Assembly: GCA_024280735.1 (NCBI GenBank)
Contig: JAJRPO010000014.1
Coordinates: 1-64,000, forward strand
Source: Alphaproteobacteria bacterium
Lineage (GTDB): Bacteria; Pseudomonadota; Alphaproteobacteria; Rhodobacterales; Rhodobacteraceae
Reading direction: 5' to 3'
Length of the DNA: 64,000 bases
The notes below the pieces were generated by a model that saw only the letters and a program-made list of their open reading frames with translations, was not told where the DNA came from and ran no database searches. Below are positions 17,454-25,187 of the stretch, piece by piece. Every line of letters starts with the position of its first letter. Positions within the stretch are counted from its first letter, which is position 1. The position numbers and the translations under genes were made by a program.

Positions 17454-18012
17454 TGCTGTAAGTGTGTTGAACGGGGCGGAATTTTCAGGCTCGGTTAAAG
17501 TACAGGACGCGGGCCTAAAAGGCATGATTACCCTGCGCGGCGACCTAAGCAGTGCGAAAATGGCCAAGGCGGTAAAGGGCGCGGTTGGTCTGGCGATGCC
17601 GGACACGCGCGGGATCAAATCCGGTGCCAAAGGCGGCGTTGCTTGGATGTCATCCGATGAATTGATGCTGTTTTGTGATTATTCAGACGCCGAAGCCACC
17701 ATCAGCAAGCTGGAAAAATCCTTGGCGGGGGAGCATTTTCTAGCGGTAAACGTCTCTGACGCCCGCGCAAGTTTCACCCTGACAGGGGCGGGCGCGCGTG
17801 AAGTGATTGCCAAGGGCAGCCCGGCCGACCTGTCCGTTCAGGCCTTACAACCCGGCGAAATACGCCGATCTCGGTTGGGACAAGTGGCCGTGGCGTTTTG
17901 GCTGAGCGATGCGGAGACCCTGGAACTAGTTTGTTTCCGCTCTGTCGGCGGCTTTGTATATAAGTGGCTTTGCGTCGCTGCAGCGGAGAACAGCTTGCCG
18001 GAATTCCTCTAG
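17446..18012 (+). CDS. soxG: Sarcosine oxidase subunit gamma
   Basis: This 188-residue protein shares the GcvT-like fold of SoxG, with RGDLSSAKMAKAVKGAVG and RASFTLTGAGAREVIAKGSP resembling family segments and a C-terminal FRSVGGFVYKWLCVAAAE matching the typical FRSFAHYVWDLL-like end. The ATG at 17446 lies inside the soxA end. It completes a soxBDAG set. No clear intrinsic terminator follows. Confidence 0.9.
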   Translation: MSNAVSVLNGAEFSGSVKVQDAGLKGMITLRGDLSSAKMAKAVKGAVGLAMPDTRGIKSGAKGGVAWMSSDELMLFCDYSDAEATISKLEKSLAGEHFLAVNVSDARASFTLTGAGAREVIAKGSPADLSVQALQPGEIRRSRLGQVAVAFWLSDAETLELVCFRSVGGFVYKWLCVAAAENSLPEFL

Positions 18013-18232
18013 AATTGCGGCTAGCAGATTTAGACAAAACTGATTTCATTTTCGGCGCGCCCAATTCGGGCGGAAACAGGGCAGGCTGCCTCATTCTTTT
18101 AACATGATGTTTTATAACAATTAATTATACTAAAACTCTTGGTAACGACACCCAAATCAATATTCACGGCATAAAATCGCCCTGATATTAGTCCATATTC
18201 ATCTAAATACAGTCACATTCCTAAGTCATTGA

Positions 18233-18253
18233 TTGTTTCAGAAATCGAAACAA
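18233..18253. promoter_or_regulatory. Perfect 7 bp inverted repeat upstream of a lipoprotein gene
   Basis: TTGTTTC and GAAACAA flank AGAAATC, 28 bases before the lipoprotein start codon. It may be an operator or a small hairpin in the leader. No matching regulator was identified in the window. Confidence 0.35.
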
Positions 18254-18280
18254 ACTCTTTCGGGGCTGAGGAGATAGATC

Positions 18281-19096
18281 ATGATGAAAATAGTGAAAAT
18301 CGCAAGAATTGCCGGCCTGCTGGCCGTTGCAATCAGTACAAGCGCCTGTGTCAGCAGTGACCAGACATCGCAAAATGCAATCGAGACATCGCGTCCTTTT
18401 GTACTGGCCGAGCCGGTCAGTCAAAAACTGGATTTGCCCTATGAGCAAGTCGCACAATTGAATATTTCGCAATCGGGTGCCGCGCAGCTTTTGGCTATCA
18501 CGCAACCGACAGCTATCCTGCAACCAACTGCAATCGCGCAGTCCGCTGTTGCCGCGCAGCCAACAACCAATTTGGTGTCACGTAATGCGGCGCCGCTTGA
18601 TGGCCTGCTGTTAAAGCCCGCCAAACCGACCTACAGGGTCGCCCGTGTTTATGTGGACGTACCTGCGGAGCTGACGGTTTCCGAGGCAAATGTTTATGTT
18701 CCCAGAGCAGACATCGTTTGGCGTGAGGACCCGCTGGGCGATCGTAAAATGCAAATCAAAACCATCCTTGAGCAGGCGATTTTTTCCGGCGCAAACCAGA
18801 TCTCCGGCAATACCGATGTTATTATGAGTGTGCGGGTCAACCTGTTCCATGCGATCACCCAAAAAGCCCGTGATGTGGTTGGTGGCCGTCATAATGTTCA
18901 GTTTGACTATGTGCTACTGGACGCAGTGAGCGGACAGCCTGTGAGCGAAGTCAATTCCATTAACCTCAAGTTCAAGGCGCTCGGTGGGCGCAAGGCGCTG
19001 GTTGCCGAAATGCGCGGCGATACCCAGAAAGTGCGGATTTCACGCCATGTGGCCGCCGCGGTTTATGAACATCTGAAAGAATCAACCGCGCTTTAA
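18281..19096 (+). CDS. Predicted lipoprotein, DUF6778-like
   Basis: A 271-residue protein with an N-terminal lipoprotein signal: IARIAGLLAVAISTSAC, with the lipobox ending in Cys. GAGGAG sits seven bases before the ATG. Residues about 70-95 are a Gln/Pro/Thr/Ala low-complexity segment with repeated QPTAI. The C-terminal half (about 110-270) is a compact domain with YVDVPAELTVSEANVYVPRADIVWREDP, which resembles DUF6778 from memory. It is likely anchored in the outer or inner membrane facing the periplasm. Function is unknown. An intrinsic terminator follows at 19119. Confidence 0.65.
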   Translation: MMKIVKIARIAGLLAVAISTSACVSSDQTSQNAIETSRPFVLAEPVSQKLDLPYEQVAQLNISQSGAAQLLAITQPTAILQPTAIAQSAVAAQPTTNLVSRNAAPLDGLLLKPAKPTYRVARVYVDVPAELTVSEANVYVPRADIVWREDPLGDRKMQIKTILEQAIFSGANQISGNTDVIMSVRVNLFHAITQKARDVVGGRHNVQFDYVLLDAVSGQPVSEVNSINLKFKALGGRKALVAEMRGDTQKVRISRHVAAAVYEHLKESTAL

Positions 19097-19118
19097 CTGG
19101 TGCACAGTGCGCGCAAAT

Positions 19119-19144
19119 GGCGGCTCTTCGGGGCCGCCTTTTTT
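19119..19144 (+). terminator. Rho-independent terminator after the lipoprotein gene
   Basis: GGCGGC at 19119-19124 pairs with GCCGCC at 19133-19138 around TCTTCGGG, followed by a run of six T. It separates the lipoprotein gene from the methyltransferase gene. Confidence 0.88.
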
Positions 19145-19179
19145 CTTTTGATTTTGCGCAGGGCAGGGTAGGAGGGGCC

Positions 19180-20385
19180 ATGACAGATATATCTCCCAAT
19201 CCCCGCCCCCAAATTCGTCTCCGCTCCAACATGTCCCCAAAGCGATTGCGCTACGGCTTTCCTTGGGCTTATGAAAATGAGCTGATTTTGGATCGACGTA
19301 GCCGGAAAATTCCAGCGGGCACCGTGGTGGAACTCCAGTCGTATGACAAAGAACACCTGGCGGTTTGCGCGTTTAACCCGGAGTCCAAAATTGCTTGTCG
19401 GGTTCTGGACCGTGCCGTATCGGTGGAAATTGACAGCAATTGGCTGGAAAACCGATTGGCCGCTGCTTTGGCTTTGCGCGAAAAACTCTATGATTTGCCG
19501 TTTTACCGTCTGGTTCACGCCGAGGCAGACGGCTTGCCGGGCCTGATCATTGACCGATTTGACGATACCTTGGTTGTGCAACCTAATGCGGCTTGGATTG
19601 AACAACGGCTTGATATGTTGGTTGCAGCACTGAAAACGGTTACCGGTGCAAAAACCATCATCAAAAACGCCAGCAGCCGCGCCCGCGCGCTAGAAGGGCT
19701 GGACGAGGAAACCGTTGTTTTGTCAGGCGAAATTGACGCGCCATTGCCTGTTCAGATGAATGGTGCCACCTATCTGGCAGATGTGATGGGCGGGCAGAAA
19801 ACCGGCCTCTATTTTGATCAGCGCGACAATCATGCCTTTGTCGCGCGGGTTGCAAAGGGCGCAAGCGTTCTTGATGTTTTCAGCCATGTGGGTGGGTTTT
19901 CGCTGGCAGCATTGGCAGGCGGTGCAACATCTGCGCTGGCTGTGGATGGCTCGCAAGTTGCGCTGGATTTGGCGGCCCAAGGGGCTGCCGCCTCTGGATA
20001 TGAGGCGCAATTTGACACCCGCAAAGGCGATGCTTTTGCGGTGATGGCGGAATTGGCCGAGGCGGGGGAGCGGTTTGACATTGTGGTCTGTGATCCACCT
20101 GCATTTGCGCCCTCAAAACCAACGCTAGAGGCAGGGTTGCGCGCCTATGAACGCATCGCCCGACTGGGTGCGCGTCTGGTTGCGCCGAGCGGATATCTGG
20201 TGCTGTGCTCTTGTTCCCACGCCGCCGATCTGTCCCGTTTCCGCGAGGTCAGCCTGCGCGGTATCGGCCGTGCGGGGCGTCAAGGGCAGGTAATACACAC
20301 AGGTTTTGCCGGGCCAGACCATCCGGTACACCCCAATCTGGCTGAAACTGCCTATCTCAAAGCGATATTCTTGCGTTTAACATGA
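19180..20385 (+). CDS. Class I rRNA (cytosine-C5)-methyltransferase, RlmI-like
   Basis: About 401 residues from the ATG at 19180, which has GGAGGGG just upstream. An N-terminal PUA domain (about 10-85; IRLRSNMSPKRLRYGFPWAY) is followed by an EEHEA-like domain and a SAM-dependent methyltransferase. VLDVFSHVGGFSLAAL is motif I, FDIVVCDPPAFAPSK is motif IV (NPPY-like DPPAF) and VLCSCSHAADLSRF is the following strand. E. coli RlmI methylates C1962 of 23S rRNA. It overlaps the PIN gene by four bases. Confidence 0.88.
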   Translation: MTDISPNPRPQIRLRSNMSPKRLRYGFPWAYENELILDRRSRKIPAGTVVELQSYDKEHLAVCAFNPESKIACRVLDRAVSVEIDSNWLENRLAAALALREKLYDLPFYRLVHAEADGLPGLIIDRFDDTLVVQPNAAWIEQRLDMLVAALKTVTGAKTIIKNASSRARALEGLDEETVVLSGEIDAPLPVQMNGATYLADVMGGQKTGLYFDQRDNHAFVARVAKGASVLDVFSHVGGFSLAALAGGATSALAVDGSQVALDLAAQGAAASGYEAQFDTRKGDAFAVMAELAEAGERFDIVVCDPPAFAPSKPTLEAGLRAYERIARLGARLVAPSGYLVLCSCSHAADLSRFREVSLRGIGRAGRQGQVIHTGFAGPDHPVHPNLAETAYLKAIFLRLT

Positions 20386-20927
20386 CCCGAATCCTGCTGG
20401 ATGCCTGTGTGCTGTTCCCGTCTGTGCTGCGGGAATTGCTGATGGGGGCGGCGGGCGCGGGCCTGTTTGTACCACTCTGGTCCGAGCGGATATTAGAAGA
20501 ATGGCGCCGCGCCGCTGCGCGCAAAGACACGGCCACAGGTGCGATTGCGCAAACAGAGATTCTGCTGCTCAAGGCGCGTTGGCCGAACGCCATGGTGACC
20601 CTGCCAGACCAACTGCCCACCGACATTTTCCTGCCGGATCCTGATGATGTGCATGTTCTGACCGCTGCAATCAACGGGCAGGCCACAGAATTACTCACCG
20701 CCAATACGCGCGACTTTCCGGCTCGCGTCTTGGCGCAACACAACATCTTGCGCCGCCACCCTGACGAATTCCTTTTGGAACTGGCCCATAGCCATCCAAG
20801 GGAAATACGCCCCGTCGTTGATCACGTGATGCAAAACGCCGCAAAAATGCAAGATGCACCGCAAAATCAACGCGCGAAACTACGCAAAATTGGCCTGCCA
20901 CGGTTTGCCAAGCATCTGGCTATTTGA
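20382..20927 (+). CDS. PIN-domain protein (RSP_2648 type)
   Basis: This 181-residue protein begins MTRILLDACVLFPSVLRE with the first PIN Asp (about 7). The later conserved positions appear as ERILEEWRRA (Glu), LPDPDDVHVLTAAI (Asp pair) and LTANTRDFP. This is a family of larger PIN proteins found in Rhodobacterales. PIN domains are usually Mg2+-dependent ribonucleases and often toxins, but no antitoxin-like gene adjoins it. Its four-base overlap with the rRNA methyltransferase suggests an RNA-related housekeeping role. It converges with the BLUF-like gene, overlapping it by eight bases. Confidence 0.78.
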   Translation: MTRILLDACVLFPSVLRELLMGAAGAGLFVPLWSERILEEWRRAAARKDTATGAIAQTEILLLKARWPNAMVTLPDQLPTDIFLPDPDDVHVLTAAINGQATELLTANTRDFPARVLAQHNILRRHPDEFLLELAHSHPREIRPVVDHVMQNAAKMQDAPQNQRAKLRKIGLPRFAKHLAI

Positions 20928-21408
20928 CCGCCAGCAACCCGCGCGGTTCTTTGTTCCGGTTAAAATTCCGCACTTTGATACTGAACTGATCCATTTTCAC
21001 CGCGCGCCGTTTGCGTGAGGCGACCATCTGCAAAATCTGCACCGCTTCCACCACATCCAGATTAAAGAACTGCGCCTTTTTCAACGCCCCGTACACCCTT
21101 TTGAAATGCGGGTCATCTGCATTGGTCGCCCCAAAATACCACCGTGGAAAGCTGCGCTTTTCGCAGCGCAGCATGGCGCGCACCTTGATATCTTTGTGCA
21201 GGCTGGAATTGCCAATCCGCGCCATGGTATCCTCCAGCGTGTCCGGCTTACCCTCTACCACATGAAACAGACGCCCTTTATCGTGATATAGAAAGCTAGT
21301 GATCCCGCGCTCGCGATTGCGGATCACGGCGGTTTTCTGTAACGCGAGCAAAGCCAAAGGCCCAAAACTACCGGTGATCTGACTCTCGTAAACGGTCTGA
21401 ACAAACAT
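20920..21408 (-). CDS. BLUF-like domain protein lacking usual flavin residues
   Basis: 162 residues from an ATG at 21408 (GTG at 21417 also open), with AAAAGG upstream. Residues 1-95 follow the BLUF pattern: MFVQTVYESQI with Tyr, NRERGITSFLYHDKGRLFHVVEGK in place of the usual N-x-x-GITG-x-L-x(6)-F-x-Q-x-L-E-G, and SFPRWYFG for the end strand. The flavin-contacting Asn and the photoactive Gln appear replaced (Arg and His), although my alignment is by eye. A basic C-terminal extension follows. It may be a non-photoactive BLUF-fold sensor or adaptor. Confidence 0.6.
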   Translation of the reverse strand: MFVQTVYESQITGSFGPLALLALQKTAVIRNRERGITSFLYHDKGRLFHVVEGKPDTLEDTMARIGNSSLHKDIKVRAMLRCEKRSFPRWYFGATNADDPHFKRVYGALKKAQFFNLDVVEAVQILQMVASRKRRAVKMDQFSIKVRNFNRNKEPRGLLAVK

Positions 21409-21534
21409 GTTAAACACCTTTTTGCAACTGCCCCGCCTGCACCCTAAGACGAAACTCTAAAGGCCAAGTAAACACCCTTGTCTTTCTTTGTTCTTTTAAA
21501 TATCCGCGCCGCAGGCATCAAAACTCTTGCAATC

Positions 21535-22215
21535 TCACCCAGCCCACCGATCCTCCAATTTTTCAATCGCTGCAATCCGCTCAACCGTCTTGGGATGGCT
21601 GGTCAACCAGGCCAAAGGTTGCCCCGACAGCCCGGTCAAGCCCTCTAGTTTAACAAACAAAGACTTTTGCGCCGCTGTTCCGATCCCTGTCTTGGTCAGC
21701 AAGGCGGCCGCGTATTCATCCGCCTCATATTCGTCTTGCCGCGATAGTTTTGCCGCCAGCAGGGAGGCGGCAATATTTGCCAGATACACCCCAATCCCCG
21801 GAATAATCCGCCCGAGCACCATGCCAAGCGCCACCCGCACAGCATTTTGCCCCGAAAAATCAATCATCCGGCGGCGCGAATGACCCAGTGCCACATGGCC
21901 CAGCTCATGGGCGATGACGCTGGCCATCTCTGCGGCATTCACCTCACCCATCTTATATTTCGCCAAAAAACCACGGGTAATAAATATCCGCCCGTCGGGC
22001 GCGGCCAAACCGTTGACCGGATCAATATCATAGACAAACACCTTAACCTGCTCGATGTCGAGCGCGCGGGCCATACGGTCGGTTAGGGCCGCCAGCGTCG
22101 GGTCGGTTAGGGGCATCGATTTGGCGTCCAGCTCCGCTTTGGTACGCCAGACGGAAAAACGGTACATGACAAGGCCGTAGAGAATGGCCAGCAAGATGGG
22201 GGTAAGTTTCAACAT
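21535..22215 (-). CDS. M48-family zinc metalloprotease
   Basis: A 226-residue protein with an N-terminal membrane anchor (LTPILLAILYGLVMYRF). The zinc site is IAHELGHVALGH (His103, Glu104, His107), with the third ligand in DEYEADEYAAALL near 164. A hydrophobic segment between them (ALGMVLGRIIPGIGVYLANIAASLLA) is typical of HtpX/M48 proteins. SHPKTVERI near the end is also characteristic. It probably degrades misfolded membrane or envelope proteins. It follows the P450 gene by 38 bp on the same strand. Confidence 0.9.
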   Translation of the reverse strand: MLKLTPILLAILYGLVMYRFSVWRTKAELDAKSMPLTDPTLAALTDRMARALDIEQVKVFVYDIDPVNGLAAPDGRIFITRGFLAKYKMGEVNAAEMASVIAHELGHVALGHSRRRMIDFSGQNAVRVALGMVLGRIIPGIGVYLANIAASLLAAKLSRQDEYEADEYAAALLTKTGIGTAAQKSLFVKLEGLTGLSGQPLAWLTSHPKTVERIAAIEKLEDRWAG

Positions 22216-22253
22216 AAGTCAGATATGGGGTGAAAGGTGCCGGTTGGCAATGT

Positions 22254-23420
22254 TCAACCCCATTTACAATCAAGCGAGGTTAACCCGCGAAAGGCCCAGC
22301 CAGTGAATTCTGGGGCTGTGTCTTCGGTTAAACGCAAGTTGCTTAAGCGTTCAAACACTTTTGGCAAGGCAACCTCGGCGATCAGCGCGCGCGCCACGCC
22401 CGCGCCGGCGCAAAAATGCGGGCCAGCGCCAAAAGCAATCGAGGGTCGGGTGTCGCGGGTGATGTCAAACACTTCCGGCTTGTCAAAAAATGCCTCGTCG
22501 TGATTGGCAGAGCTGAACATAAAGAACACCCGCTCGTCCTTTTCAAAGGTCACCCCGCCAAATTCCGCGTCTTTGGCGATGCGGCGTGGCGACATGCCGA
22601 TGGGGGAAATCCAGCGGGCGTATTCCTCAAAGGCGTCGCGCCAACTGTGGGTCCCGTTAAGCACCAGCGCCAGTTGATCGGGGTGGTTCAGCAGCGCCCA
22701 AATGACGCCGGCAATGGCATCACGCGGTTCATTCTGGCCGCCAGAAATCGCCAGCTTGATATTGGCGCGGGTGGCAGCATCCGGCAGCCCTGCTTGCATC
22801 TGGATCGACAGCAGGCTGGTGTCGGGGTTTTCCTGCAATTCTGGAATGCGCGCATCAATGTGGCGATCAATCGAGGCAGTGCAATCATGGCAATGGGCCT
22901 CGATTGCCTTATCCCCTGTGTAGTTGGAAATGCCGTCAATCATACCCTGGCTGACGCGGTCCAGCTCTCGCGGGGCCATATTGGTCAGGCCGGTCACGGT
23001 TTTCAGGGCCTCGGCGGATAGCAGCAGGGCGAAATCTTTCACCAGATCGGCCTGTCCCATGGGCGCAAGGCCCTTCAGAAAATCGTCCGCTGCGGCGCGG
23101 AACGACTGTTGCCAATGATCCCGCACGGTGCGTGGTGACAGGGTGGGAAAGACGGCTTTACGTTGCTCCAGGTGCGGCGGGCCATCAAGGCGCATCATGT
23201 TTTTACCCATCAGCACCTCCATCAAACCGCCCGGCTGTTCCGAGGAGAAAACCCCGATATTTTTCTCGCACTCAAAGATTTCCGCGCGCCGGGTGAATAG
23301 GGTGGCCCCCAGTTGCGGCACATAAGCAATCGGGGCTTTGGCGCGCATTTTTTTCAGCGTCGGGTAGGGGTCGCGTTTGAACGCAGGGATGTCGATGTCA
23401 AATATCGGGGCGCTGGACAT
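22254..23420 (-). CDS. Cytochrome P450
   Basis: A 388-residue soluble bacterial P450. The haem-binding loop is FGAGPHFCAGAGVARALIAE with the thiolate ligand Cys337. The K-helix Glu-x-x-Arg lies in EEYARW. The I-helix reads ISGGQNEPRDAIAG: the acidic/Thr pair of the typical oxygen-activating A/G-G-x-D/E-T is replaced by Asn-Glu-Pro, a variant seen in some bacterial lineages. N-terminal membrane anchor is absent. The substrate cannot be inferred, and no ferredoxin or reductase gene is nearby. Confidence 0.92.
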   Translation of the reverse strand: MSSAPIFDIDIPAFKRDPYPTLKKMRAKAPIAYVPQLGATLFTRRAEIFECEKNIGVFSSEQPGGLMEVLMGKNMMRLDGPPHLEQRKAVFPTLSPRTVRDHWQQSFRAAADDFLKGLAPMGQADLVKDFALLLSAEALKTVTGLTNMAPRELDRVSQGMIDGISNYTGDKAIEAHCHDCTASIDRHIDARIPELQENPDTSLLSIQMQAGLPDAATRANIKLAISGGQNEPRDAIAGVIWALLNHPDQLALVLNGTHSWRDAFEEYARWISPIGMSPRRIAKDAEFGGVTFEKDERVFFMFSSANHDEAFFDKPEVFDITRDTRPSIAFGAGPHFCAGAGVARALIAEVALPKVFERLSNLRLTEDTAPEFTGWAFRGLTSLDCKWG

Positions 23421-23735
23421 GAGGCTCTCCTATGCGTCATTTTACGGTTCACCGTGCGCATGGTTAACGGGTTCTTTGCAGGAGTCGAGGTATATCATCC
23501 GCAGCGCTAAAATGTGGTTCATGGTTTTGAGAGTAATCGGTCTAACAATCCGTTCAAAACCAGCCAAACACCAAATCGATGAGGTGCAGGAGTAAAAACC
23601 CTGTTCGGCAAGAACACCGCAATCGGCGGGCCCGTCTTTCTTACGATCGATATTGCTTTCCCCTGCCAGCGTAATGCTGCTGCGGGGCAAAGCGCGTTCC
23701 TGTTAGGGGGTAAACAAGATGTGCTGTCTTACTAC
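23421..23735. other. Intergenic region upstream of the P450 gene
   Basis: 315 bases. The stretch adjoining the P450 start contains a GAGAGCC Shine-Dalgarno on the minus strand. A minus-strand frame at 23442-23690 has no recognisable domain or ribosome site and is not accepted as a gene. No clear terminator hairpin with a T-run was found. Confidence 0.4.
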
Positions 23736-23969
23736 CTACTGGCCCGAGTTTTTGCGCGCAGCTATCTTCCCAGCTACCTTTTCTTTCGCACGTCCAATTA
23801 CCCAGAAAACAATTAAAGCGGCGGAAATCAAAACAAACGCAAAGAGTATGCCAACAAAGGATTCCATCTCGCTAGGATTGTATCCCTTTGGTCCGGCGCT
23901 CAGCAAGCTGTACGTTTTAAAACCAATCGTTAGCAGGGCGACCCACCAGAACCATTTAAGTGTTTTCAT
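23736..23969 (-). CDS. Small two-span membrane protein coupled to the nuclease gene
   Basis: 77 residues from an ATG at 23969 that lies 14 bases inside the end of the upstream DUF559-type gene, indicating translational coupling. Two hydrophobic segments are visible ([18 protein letters not shown] and [22 protein letters not shown]), then a basic tail ([14 protein letters not shown]). No family is recognised. Its base composition is more AT-rich than the flanking genes, as in its partner. Confidence 0.65.
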   Translation of the reverse strand: MKTLKWFWWVALLTIGFKTYSLLSAGPKGYNPSEMESFVGILFAFVLISAALIVFWVIGRAKEKVAGKIAARKNSGQ

Positions 23970-24825
23970 CGTCAATCCGTATCCCATATTTTGCTGCCAA
24001 TTTATCGAACTTCGCTTTCAGCTCGGGGTCTGCATCTTTCTCTTCTTGAATGCGCCTAAGCCTCCCTTCATCTTTTTTCTCCAACTCGATCCGCTCTAGT
24101 TCCTTAGCTTTTTTGTACTCGCGCTCGACATAAGCGTTGGCCTTATCAAGACCATCGACTACGGTATTAGTAGCGTTTTTTACAGTGTTCGCGATCTGCG
24201 AAGGGCGGAAGCTATCTTTTATTTCCTGTAGCCTCAGCTCCTTCTTCTTGGCTTCCTCGGCCTGCCACTTTTGAGCTGTTTTAACCGCCTTGGCCCGCGC
24301 TACTCGAACTCTTTCAACCGCCTCTCTCGGGCTATACAGGGTGATTTTTGCGGGGATACGCAGAACCTCATATCCTGCACTCTTCATCGACGCATCCCGT
24401 ATGCAGTCTCGCTCAACGGCTTCAGGCGTAGAGTGGTAAGCGGCTCCGTCAACTTCAACAATCAAAATTTCATCCACTAAAAAATCAAGCCTATAACGAG
24501 ATACAGGAACCTGCATTTGTAGTTTCAGCCCACCTCCTGATAGAAAGCCTTTTTCCGGCTTTAAATCAAAAGCGGAAACCATTGCATCTAAGAATGCTGT
24601 CTCAGCTGGTGACTCACAGACATCGTGGAAACTTTCAAGCCATCCCTCATCTGCAACAGTAAGTGCCGTCAGCTTATCCTGCTGTGATGGTACCTCAGTG
24701 GTGGGATCTGTAATATCCGAGTAAATTGACCACGCGATGAGTGCGGCCAGTCCAAAACTAAGCGGAAAGACAAAGCCTATGAGAAAACAAACAATCGCCG
24801 CAATAACGCGGAAAGGGATATTCAT
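23956..24825 (-). CDS. Membrane-anchored DUF559-like PD-(D/E)XK endonuclease with coiled coil
   Basis: A 289-residue protein. Residues 1-35 form a membrane hairpin ([29 protein letters not shown]). Residues about 70-175 look like a DUF559/Vsr-type restriction-endonuclease fold: SPAETAFL (first Glu), [20 protein letters not shown] giving the D-x(n)-E-x-D catalytic set, [19 protein letters not shown], then GYEVLRI. Residues 185-280 are highly charged and predicted to be coiled coil. DUF559 proteins relate to very-short-patch repair nucleases. Membrane tethering with a long coiled coil is atypical. Lower GC than neighbours suggests transfer. Role unknown; phage defence or DNA processing are both possible. 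Confidence 0.65.
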   Translation of the reverse strand: MNIPFRVIAAIVCFLIGFVFPLSFGLAALIAWSIYSDITDPTTEVPSQQDKLTALTVADEGWLESFHDVCESPAETAFLDAMVSAFDLKPEKGFLSGGGLKLQMQVPVSRYRLDFLVDEILIVEVDGAAYHSTPEAVERDCIRDASMKSAGYEVLRIPAKITLYSPREAVERVRVARAKAVKTAQKWQAEEAKKKELRLQEIKDSFRPSQIANTVKNATNTVVDGLDKANAYVEREYKKAKELERIELEKKDEGRLRRIQEEKDADPELKAKFDKLAAKYGIRIDDENT

Positions 24826-25102
24826 GTATTTGTGCCTTCAGAACTTAATGTAGCGGTCAAATCTTGTTCGTAAATAAAAGCGAACACTTTTCCGTATATC
24901 GCGTGAATGGCGAGCCAGCAAGATAAGGAACCCGTACACTCCCGCCAAATCTACGTGAATAGAAATTCACTTGATTTGTTGGGCCGGGCCTCGCTGGCGC
25001 TCAGTGGGATGGCGTTGTGGCTTGTTGCGAGAATGTTAAATTTGCTGGGAGGCGGTTTAAGGGCAAGTCTGCCTTAAACACGCCATGACAATGGTAATTG
25101 GC
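24826..25102. other. Intergenic region with two inverted repeats
   Basis: Between the nuclease gene and the VWA gene, with no ORF accepted. GTGAAT-AGAA-ATTCAC is a perfect 6 bp inverted repeat near 24956-24971. GTTTAAGG at 25055-25062 pairs with CCTTAAAC at 25072-25079 and is extended by GCA/TGC, giving a compact hairpin. These could be an operator and a transcript end. Confidence 0.45.
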
Positions 25103-25175
25103 GATTCTCCTGAGCCTCAACCCCACGCCCCGCAAGGGCGGGGTCGCTGCGCGAGGGTTGACCCTCCGCAGAATC
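25103..25175. repeat. Nested long stem-loop downstream of the VWA operon
   Basis: Three nested complementary pairs share one axis: GATTCT (25103) with AGAATC (25170), TCAACCC (25117) with GGGTTGA (25155), and CCCCGC (25128) with GCGGGG (25138) around AAGG. GAGGGT/ACCCTC also form a local alternative. It lies 12 bases after the VWA stop codon and may stabilise the 3' end or be a REP-like element. No T-run follows. Confidence 0.5.
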
Positions 25176-25187
25176 ACCGTGCTGATT

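Noticed and set aside
23442-23690. 82-residue minus-strand ORF upstream of P450
   Set aside because: No ribosome binding site or domain.
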